A stretch of 6,219 nucleotides of DNA from an uncultured Eubacteriales bacterium (GTDB lineage Bacteria > Bacillota_A > Clostridia > Oscillospirales > Oscillospiraceae). Made by a program: the position numbers and the translations under genes. Positions 1 through 6,152 of the stretch are shown here, piece by piece; position 1 is the first letter of the stretch; every line of letters begins with the position of its first letter. The notes below the pieces were generated by a model, which did no database searches, was not told where the DNA came from, and saw only the letters and a program-made list of their open reading frames with translations. The stretch lies in NCBI GenBank assembly GCA_949451265.1, contig CASTQR010000099.1, positions 1 to 6,219 of the forward strand, written 5' to 3'.

Positions 1-71
1 CTGCCTTGCAACTCTCTTTTTGGTAACTTCTGGTTAACTTAATGGCATTGCTCACGGTGAGACGCATTTCG

Positions 72-162
72 TAGGGGGTATTAGGGGGATTCCCCCCTAA
101 CAAGGGTCATTTGTGCTACCAAATGACATACTTGCTTGGACAGCGCCGCACGCGGCGCTGTC
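72..162. other. Candidate origin of transfer (oriT-like inverted-repeat cluster)
   Basis: Three compact inverted repeats lie in about 90 bases. Arms at 81-88 and 93-100 (TTAGGGGG/CCCCCTAA) have a 4-nt loop. Arms at 106-113 and 120-127 (GTCATTTG/CAAATGAC) have a 6-nt loop. Arms at 139-149 and 152-162 (GACAGCGCCGC and its complement) have a 2-nt loop. An imperfect 10-bp tandem repeat beginning TAGGGGG sits at 72-91. A hairpin followed within a few bases by a short unpaired core (128-138) is the layout of MOBP/MOBQ relaxase substrates. The cluster follows mobile-element cargo genes, where such elements commonly carry oriT before their mobilization genes. The structure is seen directly; the oriT role is inferred, because the relaxase and accessory genes would lie beyond the left edge. 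Confidence 0.5.
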
Positions 163-230
163 TTGGCAGGGCTACCGGGCAGGGGGCTTTTTCGGGCGGC
201 GGGATCGCTGCTTCAGAAGTGGGGATGATG

Positions 231-563
231 TCAGCTTTCTTTTCCATACCGCTCCGCGCTGTCCCCGCCGCCGTAGTCCGGGGAGAGGTATTTTTCCTCG
301 AACTCGGCGGGGGTGTAGTACCCGGCCCCGGTGTCCATCACCAGCTCCCCCAGCTGCAAGTCGCGGGGGCCGTCCGACAGTACGGGGATGGGGACAGGGG
401 TGAGCACCGAGGCCAGAAATCGGCCATCCCGCCCCTGGAGTTCGTAGAGGGACATTCCTGGATAGATGTCCTCCGGGTCGATGGGGGTGTTGGTATACAG
501 CGCGGGGACGCCGAAGATTTCGATTTCCCTCATGCGCTCCGGGATGCTGTTGGGGTTTTCCAT
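231..563 (-). CDS. Small LPD28-like protein of an integrative element
   Basis: This is a complete 110-residue protein. The ATG at 563 is preceded by a GTGAGG ribosome binding site with about 8 nt spacing. Residues 13-55 (EIEIFGVPALYTN, then YPGMSLYELQGRDG and LASVLTPVPIPV) resemble the LPD28 'large polyvalent protein associated' domain. That domain is found alone or fused to antirestriction and metalloprotease modules in Clostridia conjugative elements. Its biochemical role is unknown. No signal peptide or membrane segment is visible. The tail is acidic and low-complexity (PDYGGGDSAERYGKES). The start lies 10 bp after the stop of the ArdC-like remnant, so the two were probably one operon. It looks intact, unlike its neighbours. 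Expression is uncertain because the upstream operon is rearranged. The family assignment is from memory of the motif pattern. Confidence 0.7.
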   Translation of the reverse strand: MENPNSIPERMREIEIFGVPALYTNTPIDPEDIYPGMSLYELQGRDGRFLASVLTPVPIPVLSDGPRDLQLGELVMDTGAGYYTPAEFEEKYLSPDYGGGDSAERYGKES

Positions 564-573
564 GTGGTTAACC

Positions 574-1020
574 TCACTTTCGCTTTGCTTTTTTGGATTT
601 TCGATGGTGATTATTCTGAGGGGTCTGGGATAGTTCCTGTTCCGGGTTCCGCTGGGGCGGCTGGATGGTGTCGATGATTTCCCCAGCGGTGGTGTGTATG
701 ATGTCCAGGGATGCTTTCAGTTCGTTCAATTCCCGGCCCCGGCTCCACCCGGCCACGTAGCCAAAGGAATAGTCCGAAGTGTCGATGCCGAAATGCTGGC
801 ATACCACATAGGCCACGCTCTCGGCCTCCACTTCCTTCTCATGCCGCTGCTTGGGGTGATCTGTCAAAAAGTCCGGGGGATGGAGTTTACCGTGGGCAAT
901 TTCATGGATCATGGTTTTAAGGGTCTGTACTTGGCTCATGCCCGGTTTTATCACGATCCGGCCCTCCATGTGGCTGGCGTAGCCCTTTGCCGTTCCTGGG
1001 ACGGCCCCAAACATAATGGG
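574..1020 (-). pseudogene. C-terminal remnant of ArdC-like antirestriction/zinc metalloprotease protein
   Basis: The frame from about 1020 to the stop at 574 reads as the C-terminal domain of the ArdC/LtrC-like proteins of Clostridia conjugative elements. It shows PGTAKGY, then RIVIKPGMSQVQTLKT, the zincin motif HEIAH (904-906 encodes the first His), an EVEAESVAYVVC segment with the likely third zinc ligand, and YSFGYVAGWS. A basic, Asn/Gln-rich tail ending KSKKAKRK closes it. Intact relatives carry an N-terminal ssDNA-binding ArdC domain or sit in proteins several times longer; none of that is present. Upstream of about 1020 the frame becomes the out-of-frame shadow of a replication initiator, so no native start exists. 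An internal ATG (near 1014 or 966) could in principle start a peptide retaining HEIAH, but neither has an obvious ribosome binding site. In the intact element it would help incoming DNA evade host defence. Confidence 0.75.
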
Positions 1021-1367
1021 CAGAGCTTGGTGGGGCGGCCCTGGCCCTGCTTGACACGCTCCACCAAACCGATCCCCTTCTTTTTGTCCAGCTCGGCCAG
1101 CAGCTTCATAGCCTTGTCCCGTCCGCAGCACATATCCTCACATATCTCGTCTACGGTGTAGTAGATATAGACGCGCCCGCAGTCGTCGTACCAGTTGTTT
1201 TTCGCGGACAGGCCCATACGATCCAGCAGCATACCATAAAGAAGTTTGGCGTCTGTGGAAACGTGCTTGAATTTTGGGCCTGTAATCAGTAGGCGGGGAA
1301 TTTTGAAGTATATAAATTCTTCTGATTCTGCGCCGTAAAAATAATCGGACAAAATGACTTCCGGCAT
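951..1367 (-). pseudogene. Truncated RepA_N-type replication initiator
   Basis: I placed the start at the ATG at 1365-1367 because AAAGGAGGG lies 7 nt upstream; the open frame extends to 1445 but without such a site. The 138-residue reading begins MPEVILSDYFYG. It continues with FIYFKIPRLLI (18-28), VSTDAKLLYGMLLDRMGLS (36-54), GRVYIYYTVDEICEDMCCGRDKAMKLL (64-90) and a basic VKQGQGRPTK (105-114). This is the DNA-binding winged-helix N-terminus of initiator A proteins from Firmicutes plasmids and integrative elements. The family is usually about 250-350 residues. Here homology stops at K114 (about 1026) and the last 24 residues (CPLCLGPSQER...) are an out-of-frame reading of the neighbouring ArdC-like gene. 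The C-terminal half has been lost by deletion. A DNA-binding fragment could still be made, since promoter-proximal signals and start look sound, but it should not initiate replication. Confidence 0.8.
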
Positions 1368-1374
1368 AGGTAGG

Positions 1375-1383
1375 CCCTCCTTT
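1375..1383 (-). promoter_or_regulatory. Ribosome binding site deciding the RepA start
   Basis: AAAGGAGGG on the minus strand, 7 nt before the ATG at 1367, is a near-ideal Shine-Dalgarno sequence. It favours this ATG over the ATG at 1445, which would add 26 residues encoded across a terminator-like hairpin. Confidence 0.8.
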
Positions 1384-1391
1384 GGGGTAAG

Positions 1392-1423
1392 AAAAAAGCG
1401 CGATGTAAGCCATCGCGCTTTTT
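1392..1423. terminator. Bidirectional terminator-like hairpin upstream of repA
   Basis: Perfect 13-bp arms (1393-1405 and 1411-1423, core GCGCGATG/CATCGCGC) enclose a 5-nt loop. T-runs are present in both reading directions (six on the minus strand, five on the plus). On the minus strand it ends 9 nt before the repA ribosome binding site. It could therefore insulate repA from upstream transcription or act as an attenuator in its leader. Confidence 0.75.
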
Positions 1424-1448
1424 CCGGGGCATTAAATTGTGTCACATT

Positions 1449-1535
1449 GGCATGGTTTTTCGGTAACCGCCTGTTTCTCTATCGAGTTTTGTATGGTTCT
1501 TTATCAACCATGCCCTTGAGCCGGGGGGCTTTTTT
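1449..1535 (+). promoter_or_regulatory. Noncoding region with overlapping inverted repeats and weak terminator
   Basis: I see no gene between the repA leader and the recombinase remnant. On the plus strand, AACCATGCC at 1506-1514 can pair with GGCATGGTT at 1449-1457 (9 bp, 48-nt loop). Its first six bases can instead pair with ATGGTT at 1493-1498 (7-nt loop). A short AGCC/GGCT stem (1519-1522, 1527-1530) followed by six Ts (1530-1535) comes next. The pairings are mutually exclusive, which is compatible with a leader-type switch or with an old terminator. No convincing promoter was found here on either strand. Confidence 0.35.
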
Positions 1536-1570
1536 ATTGCTTGAAGCTGTCTCAGCGAACCTGATTAGTC

Positions 1571-1927
1571 GAGGATGTACGCTTCGCCACGTTGTCCGTA
1601 TCGCTGGAAGCCGAACAGAAGCAGTTGAAAGCGGCTATCCCAGAGATGGAAGCCAGCTTGGATACCACCACAGACAAGGCCGCTGACTTGCAGCGGTTCA
1701 TTGAGCGGGCCAGACAGGTGACCCGGCTGACGGAGTTGACGCCTGAGATCGTCCATGAGTTCATTGAAAAAATCGTGGTGTCCAAGCCCGACAAGGTGGA
1801 CGGCAAGCGGCATCAGAGGGTGGACATCCACTACAACACCATTGGTCTGTGGTGTGCCCCGTCCCCGGAAAAAATGGAGAAGCTGTTCCAGAAACATCTT
1901 GCAGCCCAACGTAAAAAGACAGCGTAG
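1571..1927 (+). pseudogene. C-terminal remnant of large serine recombinase (DUF4368 end)
   Basis: In frame from 1571, the sequence reads EDVRFATLSVSLEAEQKQL. It then passes through a coiled-coil stretch (LQRFIERARQVTRLTELTPEIVHEFIEKIVV), the KPDKVDGKRHQRVDIHY segment, and a basic end before the stop at 1925-1927. This is the hallmark C-terminus (DUF4368) of TnpX-type large serine recombinases that excise and integrate Clostridia conjugative elements. Intact enzymes have about 500-560 residues; only about 118 remain. The catalytic resolvase domain and the zinc-ribbon region are absent and an in-frame stop lies at 1562-1564. One frame over, 1535-1569 reads LEAVSANLIS, which could continue the same protein through a one-base frameshift near 1570. 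The TTG at 1592 is inside the homologous part and is not a true start. It faces the host genes, as recombinase genes at element ends commonly do. Confidence 0.85.
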
Positions 1928-2035
1928 CCACAGCTACACCGTCCCAATAGATAGAATTTCTTTACAGGTTAGCCGAAAGGCCGACACTTCTTTACGGAGT
2001 GTCGGCCTTACGGGTGGTTTTGTTTTTCCCACGTC
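1928..2035. other. Probable end of the mobile element
   Basis: This gap separates the recombinase remnant (stop 1927) from the host-like EAL gene (stop 2036). Large serine recombinase genes usually sit at the very end of their element, so an attachment-site half is expected here or just inside the EAL gene. I could not see a repeat that fixes the exact point, because the other end of the element is outside the window. The only structured part is the hairpin at 1977-2009. Confidence 0.45.
1977..2009 (+). terminator. Rho-independent terminator after the recombinase
   Basis: Twelve-bp perfect arms (AAGGCCGACACT at 1977-1988 and its complement at 1998-2009) enclose a 9-nt loop. On the plus strand a T-rich tract follows (GGTGGTTTTGTTTTT), so it best fits termination of the recombinase transcript. 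On the minus strand only a short T-run follows, but it could also stop the convergent EAL gene. Confidence 0.75.
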
Positions 2036-4996
2036 TCAAGAATAAAACCGGTTGGAGTTCAGCAGCTTCTCCTTCTGCACCAAGGTAATCGTATCCGTAA
2101 TATCCTTGAGGAACACATAAAACAGCCGGTGCTCCTCCCCCCACTTGGAGGTCTCCAAATGCCCCACATCATCCACCCAGCGGATTTCCCCGTCCCGGCG
2201 GATGATCCGGTACCGCACATAATCCATATTGCTGGCGGAGTTTCGGATCTGATGGGCTATCTCCCACTCCACCCGGGCCAGATCCTCCGGATGAACCATC
2301 CCCCGGAAGGAGCAGTGCACCAGCTCCATCAGCTCCGTCATGGTTTCGCAGCCGAACAGCTCCATAATGGCCGGGTTGGCGTACAAAATCCGCTCGTCCT
2401 CAATGGCCCGGTAGATGAAAAAGGCGTCCGACAGGTTGGCCAGGGACTCCGCCATCCGCACCTGCTGGCGTTCCTCCTCCTCCCGCATGATCTTGTCGAT
2501 GCTCTGGACGGTGACAATGGCGGTTTTCGGCTTCCCGTTTTCCCGCTCGCTGATGGTCACGCTGGTGAGGCACCACTCGTCCGGGCTCTCCCGCCCGCTC
2601 CGGCGGTAGCGGTAGTCCACCGAGTTCTCCGTCTCCAGCGCGGCCCGCAAATGGCCGATGGACAAAAATTCCCGCACGTTCTTCTCATCGTACTTCAGGA
2701 TTTTCCCTGTGCCAAAATGCCGCTCCACCATGGCGGAGTAGTTCCCCCGCTCGGTGACGCTGGTTTCGTCGGGATAGATCATCCGGCAGTAGTTGTCCTG
2801 GATCTGGAGGTGGTACACCTCCCGGTAGGCCAGCACCATGCTGTTGAAGGCCCCCTCGTAGATCTGCCGGTTGGTCACGTCCCGCAGCAGGCAGGCCACA
2901 TAGCCGTAATCGTGCTGGAACAGGGTCATCTGGAGGTAGTGCCCGGACACGGAGCTGTAGGTGAAATGCTCCACCGTCTCCCCCAGGAAGGCCGCCTGGT
3001 ACGCCTTGCGCAGCAGCCGCTTGGAATCGTCCTTGAAGGCTTTCAGGATCAGGGCGCGGATAAAGCGGGGATCGCCGCCGCACATCCGCTCCATCCTCCG
3101 GTTGATGTACACGATCTCGTAGTCAACGGGCTCCCCCTCCTGATCCAGCAGAATTTTGGACAGCCCGAACCCGCAGGGCAGGGTGCCGTAATACTGCTCC
3201 AGCTGGTTGCGCTCCAGATCGGGCAGCCGCGCCGCGGGCAGCTCCGACCGGGCCTGGGCCTTCCGCTTCTCCCGCAGGGCGGTGACGTCCTCCGAAGCCA
3301 TGAAATAGATCCGGTGGCCCTCCTTCTCCCGCAGGAAAAATACCTTGAGCTTGAGCCACAGCACCTTGCCGTCTACCCGCAGGTAGTGGATATTCCCCTC
3401 CGCGCCGCCAGGCCGCCGCTCATAGGCCCGCTCGAACAGCTCCAGCAGCAGCGGGCGGTCGTCATCCCGGACACTGCTCCAAACCTTCTGGCTCATGTCC
3501 GCGTTGTCCGACACGTCCAGGCCGGTCATCCGGTAGTACTGCTCGTTCACCCGGGTGAGCTCCACCTGCCGCCCATACACGTCGCAGATGGCCACAGGCC
3601 CCAGCACGTGGTTGAGAATCGTGTCGGTGAACAGGTTCCCGTCCATCAGCTCCCGCACATGGAGGGCCTCCACCTGCTTGCAGTGCAGCCCCGTGAGATC
3701 CAGACGCCGCTCGTCGGCCAGCAGGTTCTCGAACTGGTCGATGGGCAGGGGCCGGTAGTAGTAGTACCCCTGGGTGTACCGGCACCCCATCCCCCGCAGG
3801 ACGCTCTCCTGCCGCTGGGTCTCCACGCCCTCCACAATGATGGGCATACCCAGCAGCCGCGCCATGTTCACAATGGACTCCAGGATGCCGATGCCCTTCT
3901 GCTCGTTTTCCTCCGTGATCTCCAGGAAGCGCATATCGATCTTCAGCACGTCCACCGGGATGCTTTTCAGCATATTCAGGGAGGAGTAGCCGCTGCCAAA
4001 GTCGTCCATCATCACCAGGAAGCCGTCCTGCCGCAGGCGGTCCACCATCTCGTTGATGGCCAGATCCTCCTCAGTGCAGGCGCTCTCGGTAATCTCCGCC
4101 TTGATGTATTTGGCGGGAAGGCCGTATTTCTCCAGCAGCCCCTTCAAACAGGCGGGCACGTCCATGGCCATGATGTCGATCCGGGAGATGTTGATGGAGA
4201 TGGGCACCGGCTCATAGCCCCGGTCGATCCAGCTGCGCAGCCAGCGGCACACCTTTTCCCACACCTGCTGGTCCAGCAGGTACACAGCTCCGCAGCGCTC
4301 CAGCACAGGGATAAACTTCCCCGGCGGGATCAGCCCCTTCTCCGTGTGGTTCCACCGCACCAGGGATTCCGCCCCCACCACCTTGCCGGAGGTGATGTCG
4401 CACTGGGGCTGGACGTAAAACGTGAACTCATCCCGGGCCAGCGCCCCGGTGACCTCGGACAGCAGGTTCATCTCCTCCTCCAGCTCCCGCTCCATCCCGG
4501 GATCGTAGCGGACGATGGGGCTGCGGGAGGTGGCCTGGTCAAGGGCCAGGGTGGCCCGGTCCAGGTGGGCTTCCGGGGAGAGCCCCGGATCGTCGATGGG
4601 GCTGACGCCGAACACCGGGGTGACGTTGATGGCCTTGCCGATCTGGGAGATCTCCTCCGCGATCCGGCTCCAAAGCTCCTCCACCAGCTCCATCCGCCAG
4701 GGCAGGATGACGCAGAAGTCGTTCCGCTGGAAATATCCGGCTGCGCCGCCGTATTCCCTGCAGACCGCCTCCAAGTGTTCCGCGATCTGCCCCAGGAAGC
4801 CATCGGCCATCTCCCGGCCGTAGAGCTTCTTGAACATCCGGAAGTGCAGGATGTCGATGGCGGCAATGCACCAGGCGTTGGGCTGGGCCCGGGCCAGCAG
4901 CCGCCCCGCCTCCTCCATAAAGCCCTGCGGCAGAAGCAGTCCCGCCAGGGCCTCCTGCCCCGGACACGGACAGTTTACCGTTCTCTCTTGTTCCAT
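2036..4996 (-). CDS. c-di-GMP phosphodiesterase: degenerate GGDEF, EAL and four PAS-type domains
   Basis: This 986-residue protein probably hydrolyses cyclic di-GMP to pGpG in the cytoplasm; no signal peptide or membrane helix is visible. Residues about 40-165 are a GGDEF fold whose signature is QRNDF (90-94), so it should not make c-di-GMP but may bind GTP. Residues about 186-428 are an EAL domain with the expected residues: E210 (ESL in place of EAL), N269, E301 (EITES), D331-D332 in DDFGSGYSSL, K352, E389/E392 in EGVET, and Q409. PAS-type regions follow at about 455-575, 598-712, 713-835 (weak) and 850-968, the first and last ending SEDVT and LKDIT. The ATG at 4996 has an AGGGGG ribosome binding site 8 nt upstream. 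PAS domains after the effector are unusual, and the protein ends 18 residues past the last PAS, near a mobile-element end. It may be complete or may have lost a C-terminal output module. Confidence 0.9.
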   Translation of the reverse strand: MEQERTVNCPCPGQEALAGLLLPQGFMEEAGRLLARAQPNAWCIAAIDILHFRMFKKLYGREMADGFLGQIAEHLEAVCREYGGAAGYFQRNDFCVILPWRMELVEELWSRIAEEISQIGKAINVTPVFGVSPIDDPGLSPEAHLDRATLALDQATSRSPIVRYDPGMERELEEEMNLLSEVTGALARDEFTFYVQPQCDITSGKVVGAESLVRWNHTEKGLIPPGKFIPVLERCGAVYLLDQQVWEKVCRWLRSWIDRGYEPVPISINISRIDIMAMDVPACLKGLLEKYGLPAKYIKAEITESACTEEDLAINEMVDRLRQDGFLVMMDDFGSGYSSLNMLKSIPVDVLKIDMRFLEITEENEQKGIGILESIVNMARLLGMPIIVEGVETQRQESVLRGMGCRYTQGYYYYRPLPIDQFENLLADERRLDLTGLHCKQVEALHVRELMDGNLFTDTILNHVLGPVAICDVYGRQVELTRVNEQYYRMTGLDVSDNADMSQKVWSSVRDDDRPLLLELFERAYERRPGGAEGNIHYLRVDGKVLWLKLKVFFLREKEGHRIYFMASEDVTALREKRKAQARSELPAARLPDLERNQLEQYYGTLPCGFGLSKILLDQEGEPVDYEIVYINRRMERMCGGDPRFIRALILKAFKDDSKRLLRKAYQAAFLGETVEHFTYSSVSGHYLQMTLFQHDYGYVACLLRDVTNRQIYEGAFNSMVLAYREVYHLQIQDNYCRMIYPDETSVTERGNYSAMVERHFGTGKILKYDEKNVREFLSIGHLRAALETENSVDYRYRRSGRESPDEWCLTSVTISERENGKPKTAIVTVQSIDKIMREEEERQQVRMAESLANLSDAFFIYRAIEDERILYANPAIMELFGCETMTELMELVHCSFRGMVHPEDLARVEWEIAHQIRNSASNMDYVRYRIIRRDGEIRWVDDVGHLETSKWGEEHRLFYVFLKDITDTITLVQKEKLLNSNRFYS

Positions 4997-5046
4997 GATC
5001 CATTCCCCCTATGTTTTCATGGAGTCTATCCGGTTGACGGCTATCC

Positions 5047-5061
5047 AGCGGCTTATCCGCT
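5047..5061 (-). promoter_or_regulatory. Small hairpin near the EAL gene transcription start
   Basis: AGCGG and CCGCT arms (5 bp) flank a 5-nt loop just downstream of the predicted -10 element. The same leader carries three TATCC (plus strand) motifs at 5027, 5042 and 5054. This may be an operator or mRNA 5' end structure, but support is weak. No c-di-GMP riboswitch fits in this short leader of about 65-70 nt. Confidence 0.25.
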
Positions 5062-5070
5062 CATAGTCAA

Positions 5071-5099
5071 ATTGCACTATAACTTCCAAGTCCTGTCAA
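5071..5099 (-). promoter_or_regulatory. Sigma-70/SigA-type promoter of the EAL gene
   Basis: On the minus strand a consensus TTGACA (-35, 5094-5099) is separated by exactly 17 bp from TGCAAT (-10, 5071-5076, four of six consensus bases). The predicted start of transcription near 5064 gives a leader of about 65-70 nt. This suggests the EAL gene is transcribed on its own and not only by read-through from the SLH gene. Confidence 0.65.
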
Positions 5100-5150
5100 T
5101 TGTTTTTGCCTATTTCTACAAACCCCTTCCTAATGGATCAGCGTCCGGAT

Positions 5151-5189
5151 CGAAACGCGCCCCCATCGGTGCGATGGGGGCGCGTTTCG
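5151..5189 (-). terminator. Strong hairpin terminator after the SLH-repeat gene
   Basis: Perfect 17-bp arms (5151-5167 and 5173-5189, rich in GCGCCCCC/GGGGGCGC) enclose a 5-nt loop, starting 6 bases beyond the stop codon at 5196. The following T-tract on the minus strand is poor (TTTC inside the stem end), so it may act through stem stability or protect the mRNA 3' end. The position directly after the gene makes a terminator role likely. Confidence 0.7.
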
Positions 5190-5195
5190 CGCTTC

Positions 5196-6152
5196 TTACC
5201 AGAACCACTTGCCGGCGTCCCGGGACTCCAGCACGTCCAGCATGGCGGACAGCATTTCCGCCGCCTCGCCCCGGCTCAGCGTCCCGGACAGGTCGGCCCC
5301 GCCGGACAGCACCGACACCGCCTCCATGTTCACCGCCGACTGGTAGGCCCAGGCGGGCACGGTGTCCTTGGAGAAGGCGGCGGACGCGGCCACATCCCCC
5401 GTCTCCAGCAGGCGGTCGATGATCACCGCCGCCTGGCCGCAGGTGACGGGGCCGTTGGCGTTGAACACCACCTGGCCCGCTTCATTGGAGCTGCCCTCCA
5501 CGGTGCCCTGGATCAGGGCGGCGGACACGTAGCCCTTGGCCCAGGCGGAAATATCCCCATCGTCATAGAACCCGGTGAGGGACACGTTCTCCAGCGGAGC
5601 CGCCCCCGCGGCGGTCATGGCCATCGTCAGGAACTCCTCCCGGCTGAACACGCCCTCCGGCTCGAAGCAGTACAGGTCGCCCACCCGGCGGCCGGTGTAT
5701 ACCCCCGCCTCCGCCAGGCGCAGGGCGGCATAGTGGGCGGAATTGCCCTCCAGGTCGGAGTAGGTGACGGCGGTTTTCTGCTTCTCAATGGTGATCTTCA
5801 CCGTGGCGGGCTCGGACTGGTTCCCCTTGTCGTCGATGGCCACATAGGTGAAGCTGTCCTTGCCCTTCTTGCCCTCGTAGGGGGTGTACCAGAAGGCAGC
5901 GGGGTCGTTTTCGTCCATAGTGACCTGCCCCCGGGCGGGGCTGTCCACCACCTGGAAGGTGACAAGGTCCCCCTCCGGGTCCACGGCGGCGAAGCGGCTG
6001 GCGATGGCTACGCCCTTGTAGGTTTTCAGTGTCAGGTTTTCCGCGATGGGCGGGTTGTTCTCCACGTCTGCGGTGGAGCTGGTCAAGGCCATGGCGGGCA
6101 GGGCCAGCGCCCCGGCCAGACACAGGGAAAGGATTATGATGCGGGATTTCAC
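5196..6152 (-). CDS. Exported protein with Ig/cadherin-like domain and three SLH-type repeats
   Basis: This 318-residue protein starts at GTG (6150-6152), 8 nt after GAGGAGG. Residues 1-22 are a signal peptide with a probable cut after ALPAMA. Residues 33-123 form a bacterial Ig/cadherin-like domain (Big_9 type), with NNPPIAENLTL, VDPEGDLVTFQV, WYTPYEGKKGKDSFTYVAIDD and a final EPATVKITI strand. Residues 130-310 hold three S-layer-homology-type repeats. Their starts are YSDLEGNSAHYAALRLAEAGV, FYDDGDISAWAKGYVSAAL and SKDTVPAWAYQSAVNMEAV; the later halves are FSREEFLTM, VTCGQAAVII and LSRGEAAEML. SLH triplets usually bind cell-wall polymers, so the protein probably sits on the cell surface and displays the Ig-like domain, perhaps for adhesion or protein contact. 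The repeats are divergent, so wall binding is not certain. It shares strand with the EAL gene, but a hairpin and a promoter lie between them, so an operon is unlikely. Confidence 0.9.
   Translation of the reverse strand: MKSRIIILSLCLAGALALPAMALTSSTADVENNPPIAENLTLKTYKGVAIASRFAAVDPEGDLVTFQVVDSPARGQVTMDENDPAAFWYTPYEGKKGKDSFTYVAIDDKGNQSEPATVKITIEKQKTAVTYSDLEGNSAHYAALRLAEAGVYTGRRVGDLYCFEPEGVFSREEFLTMAMTAAGAAPLENVSLTGFYDDGDISAWAKGYVSAALIQGTVEGSSNEAGQVVFNANGPVTCGQAAVIIDRLLETGDVAASAAFSKDTVPAWAYQSAVNMEAVSVLSGGADLSGTLSRGEAAEMLSAMLDVLESRDAGKWFW

Noticed and set aside
1..67. Minus-strand reading MRLTVSNAIKLTRSYQKES, open to the left edge
   Set aside because: Only 22 codons are visible, with no Shine-Dalgarno sequence before the ATG and no recognised family. 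It could be the start of a mobilization gene but cannot be supported.
111..677. Plus-strand open frame of 188 codons starting inside the oriT-like hairpin
   Set aside because: It is antisense to the LPD28-like gene, has no ribosome binding site or recognisable motif, and is compositionally a shadow.
694..1161. Plus-strand open frame of 155 codons antisense to the ArdC and RepA remnants
   Set aside because: The minus strand carries HEIAH and RepA_N motifs; the plus-strand product has no family features.
4997..5066. Possible c-di-GMP riboswitch controlling the EAL gene
   Set aside because: The leader after the predicted promoter is only about 65-70 nt, and the conserved GEMM-type aptamer features are absent.
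2129..5422. Plus-strand open frame of 1097 codons antisense to the EAL gene, longer than the gene itself
   Set aside because: Its product is a low-complexity His/Pro/Leu/Gly-rich string typical of the antisense of GC-rich coding DNA. It crosses the EAL promoter, the 17-bp hairpin and part of the SLH gene, and lacks any domain, while the minus-strand frames show clear families.
6084..6152. Lipoprotein signal around the Cys at residue 11 of the SLH protein
   Set aside because: The residue before Cys is Leu and the Cys lies in the hydrophobic core, so there is no lipobox; a standard signal peptidase I site (AMA) fits better.
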